From: Variovorax sp037204085
GTDB taxonomy: Bacteria > Pseudomonadota > Gammaproteobacteria > Burkholderiales > Burkholderiaceae_C
Length of the DNA stretch: 64,000 bases
Direction of reading: 5' to 3'
NCBI RefSeq assembly: GCF_037204085.1
Contig: NZ_JBBCBW010000003.1
Span: 248,001-312,000 of the forward strand
This document shows, piece by piece, positions 59,207 through 64,000 of this stretch (position 1 is its first letter; each line of letters opens with the position of its first letter). The notes beneath the pieces are model-generated. The model had not been told where the DNA came from. It did no database searches and saw nothing but the letters and a program-made list of their open reading frames with translations. A program made the translations under genes and the position numbers.

Positions 59207-60397
59207 ATGGATCCCTGGGTTTATCCGCGCGAGCGCTGGCTCGGCAACATCACGCTCGGGCTCGGCCTGCTGGTCTGGGCGGCGCTGGTGCTCGGCACTT
59301 TCGGCATTGCACTCATCTATGTGCTGCTCGGTTTCATCGGCTACGTATTCGCGCAATCGGCCGTCATTGCCTGGATCAAGGGCACGGCCGTCAAGCTTTC
59401 GCCCACGCAGCTGCCCGAGCTGCATGCACGCTTCCAGGCGTGCTGCGGCTATCTCGGCATCGAGGAGCCGCCCGAGGCCTACCTGCTGCACGGCGACGGC
59501 ATCTTCAATGCCTTTGCCACGCGCTTCTTCGGCCGCAACTTCGTCGTGCTGCTGTCCGACGTGGTCGACGCCATGGAAGCGCAGCCCGACGGCATCAACT
59601 TCTACATCGGCCACGAACTCGGCCACATCCGCCGCGGCCACCTCACGGGCCACATCTGGCGTGCACCGGTGCTCTGGATTCCGCTGCTCGGCGCCGCCTA
59701 TTCGCGCGCGCAGGAATACACCTGCGACCTGCACGGCGCCGCCTGCTGCGAGCAGGCCGACTCCGCGCCCCGCGCACTCGTGGCACTGGCGGCCGGCGCG
59801 CAGCAATGGCGCAATGTCGACCTGCAGCGCTATGCCAACCAATCGGCCGGCAACAGCGGCTTCTGGGCGTCGTTCCATGAGCTGATCGCCGGCTATCCGT
59901 GGCTCACCAAGCGCGTGGCGCGCACCATCGACCCGGCCGCGAAGTTGCCGAGCCGCAATCCGCTGGCCTATGTGCTCGCGATCTTCGTGCCCTACACCGG
60001 CCGTGCCGGCGGCGGTGCGCTGGGCTTGCTGGTGGTGGTCGCCATCATCGGCGTGCTGGCTGCGGTGGCCCTGCCGGCCTACAAGGACTACGAGTCGCGC
60101 GCCGCGGTTTCGCAGGCTTGGTCCGAAGCCGCGCCGGTGCGCGAAGCACTTGGCAACTACTACAAGGAGAAGCAGGAGATCCCCGAATCTCTTGCAACCG
60201 CCGGCGCGCCCGAGGCCTTGCCCGGCGGCTCGGTGCTGACGCTCGACACCGACACCATGGTGGTCGATGTGGAGCTCCCCAAGGCAAAGGGCACGCTGCG
60301 CATGGAACCCTCGGCCACCGAAGACGGCATTGCGTGGAATTGCGTGGCCGGCGACGACCTGTCGCAAAAAGCCTTGCCGGTTTCTTGCCGCAAGTAA
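59207..60397 (+). CDS. M48 metallopeptidase fused to a type IV pilin-like C-terminal domain
   Basis: A 396-residue fusion. Two membrane helices (about 15-55) precede an M48 peptidase with HELGH (H136, E137, H140) and a downstream QEYTCDLHG carrying the third ligand (E170). From about residue 268, GGGALGLLVVVAIIGVLAAVALPAYKDY is a type IV pilin-type N-terminal helix, followed by a pilin-like domain and a C-terminal disulfide-loop pair (WNC ... SCRK). Position 5 of the pilin helix is Leu, not the usual Glu. The peptidase could act on envelope proteins; whether prepilin peptidase cuts the tail is unknown. Confidence 0.8.
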   Translation: MDPWVYPRERWLGNITLGLGLLVWAALVLGTFGIALIYVLLGFIGYVFAQSAVIAWIKGTAVKLSPTQLPELHARFQACCGYLGIEEPPEAYLLHGDGIFNAFATRFFGRNFVVLLSDVVDAMEAQPDGINFYIGHELGHIRRGHLTGHIWRAPVLWIPLLGAAYSRAQEYTCDLHGAACCEQADSAPRALVALAAGAQQWRNVDLQRYANQSAGNSGFWASFHELIAGYPWLTKRVARTIDPAAKLPSRNPLAYVLAIFVPYTGRAGGGALGLLVVVAIIGVLAAVALPAYKDYESRAAVSQAWSEAAPVREALGNYYKEKQEIPESLATAGAPEALPGGSVLTLDTDTMVVDVELPKAKGTLRMEPSATEDGIAWNCVAGDDLSQKALPVSCRK

Positions 60398-60522
60398 CGG
60401 CAGGCGAAGCGTAAGAGAAGTTTTCCGCCTGTCGAACTGTCCGACAGGCGGACCCGGCCAGTGCCGATGCACGGCGCGGGTGCGGGCCTTAGGGTGAACT
60501 CTTGTCTAAGGAGTCTTCACCC

Positions 60523-61092
60523 ATGCCCGTAATTTCTTCTTCACTCGACGGAATGAAGGTTGCCATCCTCGTGTCCGACGGCTTCGAGCAAGCCGAGATG
60601 ACCGAGCCGCGCAAGGCGCTGGACGGCGCCGGCGCGCAGACGCAGATCGTTTCGCCGCTCGACGGCAGCGTGCGCGGCTGGAAACATCTCGACCCGGCCG
60701 ACACCTTCGAAGTCGACGTGCCGCTGAAGAACGCCAACGCCGATGAATTCGATGCGCTGCTTTTGCCCGGCGGCGTCGTCAACCCCGATGCGCTGCGCAT
60801 CAACCAGCAGGCCGTGGCTTTCGTTCGCGCATTCGTCGAAGCGGGCAAGCCCATTGCCGCCATCTGCCATGGCCCCTGGACGCTCATCGACGCGGACGGC
60901 GTCAAGGGCCGCAAGATGACGTCGTGGCCGTCGCTCCGCGCCGACCTGCAGAACGCCGGCGCAAAGTGGTTCGACAAGGAAGTGGTGGTTGACCAGAACC
61001 TGGTGACGAGCCGAAAACCCGATGACCTGCCGGCGTTCAACCGCGAGATGACGACACTGTTCGAACTTGCCTACGAAGACGCCATTCATTGA
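60523..61092 (+). CDS. DJ-1/PfpI-type glutamine amidotransferase-like protein
   Basis: A 189-residue protein with the PfpI pattern: MKVAILVSDGFEQAEM (Glu of the acid loop), LLLPGGVVNPDALR and the nucleophile elbow AICHGPWTL with catalytic Cys followed by His. Relatives act as deglycases/proteases or stress chaperones. TAAGGAG at 60508-60514 decides the start at 60523 over the ATG at 60502. It is transcribed alone. Confidence 0.85.
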   Translation: MPVISSSLDGMKVAILVSDGFEQAEMTEPRKALDGAGAQTQIVSPLDGSVRGWKHLDPADTFEVDVPLKNANADEFDALLLPGGVVNPDALRINQQAVAFVRAFVEAGKPIAAICHGPWTLIDADGVKGRKMTSWPSLRADLQNAGAKWFDKEVVVDQNLVTSRKPDDLPAFNREMTTLFELAYEDAIH

Positions 61093-61116
61093 TGCGAGCT
61101 GAAACGGGGCCGGTAT

Positions 61117-62283
61117 TCAGCGTGTGAAGTCCGGCCCCGTGTAGCGCGCACGCGGCCTTATCAGTTGCCCCGTGGCCTGCTGCTCGAGCACGTGGGCTGT
61201 CCAGCCCACCGTGCGCGCGAGCGCAAAAAGCGTGAACGGCGCATCGGCCGGCAGCTTGTGCACGGCTGCCATGGCCACCAGCGCAAAGTCGATGTTCGCC
61301 GCTTCGCCCAGCAGCCTTTCGCCGGTGGCGCGCAAGTCCGCGAACACGGGCGGAAGCTCGATGTCCGCGAGCAGTGCCGCGCAGCGCGCATCGCCTTGCG
61401 GATACAGCGGGTGGCCGAAAGCCGCGAGTGGACGATCGTGCGCGAGCCATTCGCGCACCGCGGCCTCGCTGCCGGATGCGGCGGCATCGCGCACGAGCGC
61501 CTGAACCGCCGCCGCGGCGCCGCCATGCAACGGACCTGTCAGCGTCGAAAGGCCGGTGAGCAGGCACGCCGCCATCGAAGCACCGGTCGATGCAGTCACG
61601 CGCGCCGCGAAGGTCGATGCGTTGAGTTCGTGGTCGGCCATCAGCACCAGCGCGCGGCGCAATGCATCGGCCGCCTTGGGGCGGCGCCAGGCCGCGGCAA
61701 GCCGCGCATGCAAGGGCAGGGCGGCGGAAGAGGCGGGGCCCAGCAGTGCATTGGCCAGCGTGCCGATCGCTTCCGCTGCCTCGGCCTGCAGCACCGCGCG
61801 TGAGCGGCCTCGCGAGGGCGGATCGACCGCGGCGCGTGCCGCGAGTGCGAGCAGGCCGGCCTGCAGGGGCGTCGCTTGCTTCGTGTTGTTCACCGGTAAG
61901 GAGTCAGTGCATGCGAAGCGCGGCGGTGCGCTCTCCCACAGCAGGCCGGCCACGTCTTCGAGCGTTGCATGTTCCGCCAGCAGGCAGGCGTCCTGCCCGC
62001 GGTACCAGAGCCGTCCTTCAGCCACGGTCGACACGCTGGAGGGCAGCACCGGCTCGCCCCATTGAATGGCTTCGCTTGCCACCGCTTCGCTGCTGCGCCG
62101 CCCGCGGGTGCGCGCGGCAATGCGCTGCACGTCGTCGCGGTGATAGAGGCTGCGGCGCGGGTCCGCTGCGTCGGGCTTTGCGCGAATGCGGCCGCGGCTC
62201 ACGCTCGCGTAGAGCGTTTGCGGGCGCACCTGCATCAGTTCGAGCGCCTCGGCGGCGGGCAGCCAGAGCGGTGGCTTGGTCAT
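61117..62283 (-). CDS. Citrate synthase-family protein with N-terminal DNA-binding domain
   Basis: A 388-residue protein. Residues about 8-62 resemble an excisionase/MerR-type helix-turn-helix (AAEALELMQVRPQTLYASVSRGRIRAKPD ... YHRDDVQRIAAR). Residues about 75-385 are a citrate-synthase fold with all three catalytic positions: H218 (DHELNAST), H291 (FGHPLYPQ) and D332 (NIDFALV). It therefore may both catalyse and bind DNA or RNA. It is divergent from a second citrate synthase paralog, with a palindrome between them. Confidence 0.78.
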   Translation of the reverse strand: MTKPPLWLPAAEALELMQVRPQTLYASVSRGRIRAKPDAADPRRSLYHRDDVQRIAARTRGRRSSEAVASEAIQWGEPVLPSSVSTVAEGRLWYRGQDACLLAEHATLEDVAGLLWESAPPRFACTDSLPVNNTKQATPLQAGLLALAARAAVDPPSRGRSRAVLQAEAAEAIGTLANALLGPASSAALPLHARLAAAWRRPKAADALRRALVLMADHELNASTFAARVTASTGASMAACLLTGLSTLTGPLHGGAAAAVQALVRDAAASGSEAAVREWLAHDRPLAAFGHPLYPQGDARCAALLADIELPPVFADLRATGERLLGEAANIDFALVAMAAVHKLPADAPFTLFALARTVGWTAHVLEQQATGQLIRPRARYTGPDFTR

Positions 62284-62302
62284 GTTGATGGAATAAATCA
62301 AG

Positions 62303-62314
62303 ATTGACGTCAAT
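62303..62314. promoter_or_regulatory. Palindrome ATTGACGTCAAT between the citrate synthase paralogs
   Basis: A perfect 12-bp palindrome in the 77-bp divergent gap. It contains a TTGACG -35-like hexamer for the plus gene (TTGACG, 16 bp, CAGAAT). It is a candidate site for the HTH domain of the minus-strand paralog. Confidence 0.5.
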
Positions 62315-62360
62315 GTTAGCGTCGACAGAATGAACGCCATCTCATCAAGGAGCACAAGGA

Positions 62361-63479
62361 ATGAAAGACGAAGATGGCGGCCTCGAAGGCGTGGTGGCCG
62401 CGCACACGGTGTTGTCCGAAGTGGACGGCGCGGCCGGGCGGCTGGTGATCCGCGGCCATGAGCTCGATGAAATTGCGCAGCACTGGCGCTACGAAGACGC
62501 GGTGGCGCTGCTGTTCCAGGGCTTCTTCGACAAACTGCCAGATGCGGCCGGCCTGCGTGCAGCGCTGGGCCGCGCGCGCCGCGAGGCCTTCGAGCGGCTG
62601 CAGCCGAACGACGATGCCATGCTGCGCAAGCTGCCGCCCATCGAAGCGGTTCGCGCCCTGCTCGCGCGCCTGCCCGACGGTGACGACCTGGCCACCGCGC
62701 TGCGGCTGGTGGCGGCGCCCGCCGTCTACACCGCAGCGGTGATGCACTGGCGGCTGGGCGTGCAGGCGCTCGCACCCGACGAAGTGCTGCCGCAAGCCGC
62801 CGACGTGCTTCGCATGCTGCACGGCCGCACACCCACCGGGGCGCAGGTTGCGGCGCTCGACACCTACCTGGTCACCGTGTGCGATCACGGCTTGAACGCG
62901 TCGACCTTTGCCGCGCGGGTGGTGGCCTCGACCGGCGCAGGGCTTGCGTCGGCGGTGCTCGCCGGCATCAGCGCGCTCAAGGGCCCCTTGCATGGCGGTG
63001 CGCCCGGTCCGGTGCTCGATGCGCTCGACGCCATCGGAACCGCGGCCAATGCACGTGCTTGGCTCGAAGAGGCCGTGGCCGGCGGCCAGCGGCTGATGGG
63101 CTTCGGCCACCGAATCTACCGCGTGCGCGATCCGCGCGCCGATGCGCTCAAGGGGGCACTGCGCCGGTTGGGCGCCGAGGGCAGCGTCAATGCGGCGCGC
63201 TTCGAACTCGCCGAGGCCGCCGAGAAAGCCGCGCTCGCCATCCTGCGCGAGAAGAAGCCCGGTCGCGCGTTGGAAACCAATGTGGAGTTCTACACCGCGC
63301 TGCTGCTCGAAGCCCTGGGCTTCGGCCGCGAGAGCTTCACCTGCGTGTTTGCAGCTGGCCGTGTGAGCGGATGGGTTGCGCATGCGCGCGAGCAGGTGAA
63401 GAAGGGGCGGCTGATACGTCCGCAATCGGTGTACGTGGGGCCCGCACCCGAAGAGGCCGAGGCCGCGCTCGCGCACTGA
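62361..63479 (+). CDS. Citrate/2-methylcitrate synthase-family protein
   Basis: A 372-residue citrate synthase fold without the HTH. Catalytic histidines are in CDHGLNAS (H176) and GFGHRIYR (H250). At the third catalytic position, NVEF, it has Glu309 instead of the usual Asp. LVIRGHELDEIAQHWRYEDAVALLFQG at the N-terminus is typical of short (type I/CitA-like) synthases. It might act on acyl-CoAs other than acetyl-CoA. Divergent partner is the HTH paralog. Confidence 0.82.
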   Translation: MKDEDGGLEGVVAAHTVLSEVDGAAGRLVIRGHELDEIAQHWRYEDAVALLFQGFFDKLPDAAGLRAALGRARREAFERLQPNDDAMLRKLPPIEAVRALLARLPDGDDLATALRLVAAPAVYTAAVMHWRLGVQALAPDEVLPQAADVLRMLHGRTPTGAQVAALDTYLVTVCDHGLNASTFAARVVASTGAGLASAVLAGISALKGPLHGGAPGPVLDALDAIGTAANARAWLEEAVAGGQRLMGFGHRIYRVRDPRADALKGALRRLGAEGSVNAARFELAEAAEKAALAILREKKPGRALETNVEFYTALLLEALGFGRESFTCVFAAGRVSGWVAHAREQVKKGRLIRPQSVYVGPAPEEAEAALAH

Positions 63480-63482
63480 GCT

Positions 63483-63509
63483 CGAGACCGCGCGCATCGC
63501 GCGGTCTCG
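63483..63509 (+). terminator. Possible terminator after the citrate synthase gene
   Basis: A 12-bp perfect stem CGAGACCGCGCG/CGCGCGGTCTCG with a 3-nt loop directly after the stop. Only GGGTTT follows, so the T-run is poor. Confidence 0.5.
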
Positions 63510-63606
63510 GGTTTGCCGCCGCGTTCCGGTACGCTCGCCGTTTTCGAATTGCCCGGCCCATGCATGCCGGGCGACGGGTTCATCAAGGCGAAAGTATTCC
63601 TATCGT

Positions 63607-64000
63607 ATGGCGGCATCCCCATCTTCCTTCGAGCGCGCGCAGCGCCTGCCCAGCGAGTTCGCATGGATCGTGGTGGCGATCGATGCGGCCCTTTTCATCG
63701 TGAACATGACAGTGCAGCTGCTGCCCTCGTCGCCTCACAGCGAGCAGATGCGCAGCGTGTACGCGCAGCCGGGCGTGTGGGTTCCGCTGCTGTCCCGCGT
63801 TGCCACGGTGTGGCTGCTGGCCGCCACGCTGGCGTGGTGCCATGCGCGCAAGGCGCTCGACGAGCGCGGCGCGGCCCGTGTTGCGCAGCTTCGCAGCCCA
63901 GGGAGCCGCTTTGCCGCCGTGTTCCTGCCGGCGATGGTGGTCAACGCGCTTGCATTGACGCCGCTCTTCTACCAGGCACAGGTGCTCTTCATGCCGGGCG
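63607..64000 (+). CDS. Hypothetical membrane protein, N-terminal part
   Basis: The frame from ATG 63607 stays open to the window edge (131 residues seen). There are three to four hydrophobic stretches: WIVVAIDAALFIVNMTVQLL, VPLLSRVATVWLLAATLAW and FAAVFLPAMVVNALALTPLFY. The N-terminus is basic/polar (FERAQRLPSE). No family recognised. Being cut by the window end, its full length and function are unknown. Confidence 0.55.
   Translation, partial: MAASPSSFERAQRLPSEFAWIVVAIDAALFIVNMTVQLLPSSPHSEQMRSVYAQPGVWVPLLSRVATVWLLAATLAWCHARKALDERGAARVAQLRSPGSRFAAVFLPAMVVNALALTPLFYQAQVLFMPG

Overview
The window is a 64 kb piece of a high-GC betaproteobacterial chromosome. Gene content and protein character point to the Comamonadaceae, most likely Variovorax or a close relative. 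Supporting signs are the rplN-to-rplQ ribosomal block with rpmJ but no infA, the recG-oxyR pairing, two orphan Bug-type (tripartite tricarboxylate) binding proteins, DUF1840/DUF3597/DUF2145 proteins, and a CoA-dependent 2-aminobenzoate cluster next to a cyclopropane synthase. This assignment is inference from the sequence alone. No rRNA, CRISPR array, prophage or insertion sequence was seen.

Layout. 1-8.5 kb: end of pyrF, an XRE regulator, a ceramidase-like membrane protein, an LplT-like transporter fused to an acyltransferase, then a run of poorly characterised envelope genes (YiaA-like, a low-complexity secreted protein, DUF2145, a coiled-coil/zinc-ribbon membrane protein, DUF3597) and an SDR. 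8.5-16.8 kb: queuosine genes queA and tgt with a periplasmic PQQ sugar dehydrogenase between them, a DUF4166 plus membrane/epimerase pair, and recG. 16.9-21.6 kb: oxyR, dps, ubiA, and the proC/phytase-like lipoprotein pair. 21.6-30.8 kb: the spc and alpha ribosomal clusters (rplN to rplQ, with secY and rpoA) and an initiator tRNA.

30.9-37.9 kb: a minus-strand operon for 2-aminobenzoate (anthranilate)-type aerobic CoA catabolism. It holds a fused monooxygenase/reductase, a MarR regulator, an enoyl-CoA hydratase-like protein, an acyl-CoA dehydrogenase, a CoA ligase and a RidA-like protein. A promoter and inverted-repeat operator lie at its head. 37.9-46.9 kb: cfa, DUF1840, a Bug protein, a LysR/SDR divergent pair, and a minus-strand run of VOC protein, GltI-like binding protein, LysR regulator and orphan E1 alpha/beta subunits. 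47.0-51.8 kb: a xylose-type ABC importer (xylF, xylH, single-domain ATPase) with a ROK regulator; a 9-bp-arm operator precedes xylF and a large inverted repeat sits between permease and ATPase. 51.9-58.0 kb: two PQQ dehydrogenases (membrane Gcd type and quinohemoprotein alcohol dehydrogenase type) around an AcoR-like regulator that lacks the AAA+ domain. 58.0-64.0 kb: a second Bug protein, an M48 peptidase fused to a type IV pilin-like tail, a DJ-1/PfpI protein, a divergent pair of citrate-synthase paralogs (one with an N-terminal DNA-binding domain), and the start of a membrane protein.

The most unusual items are the M48-pilin fusion, the helix-turn-helix citrate synthase facing a second citrate synthase across a palindrome, the AAA+-less AcoR-like regulator, the RidA paralog lacking the conserved arginine, and the long inverted repeat inside the xylose operon.
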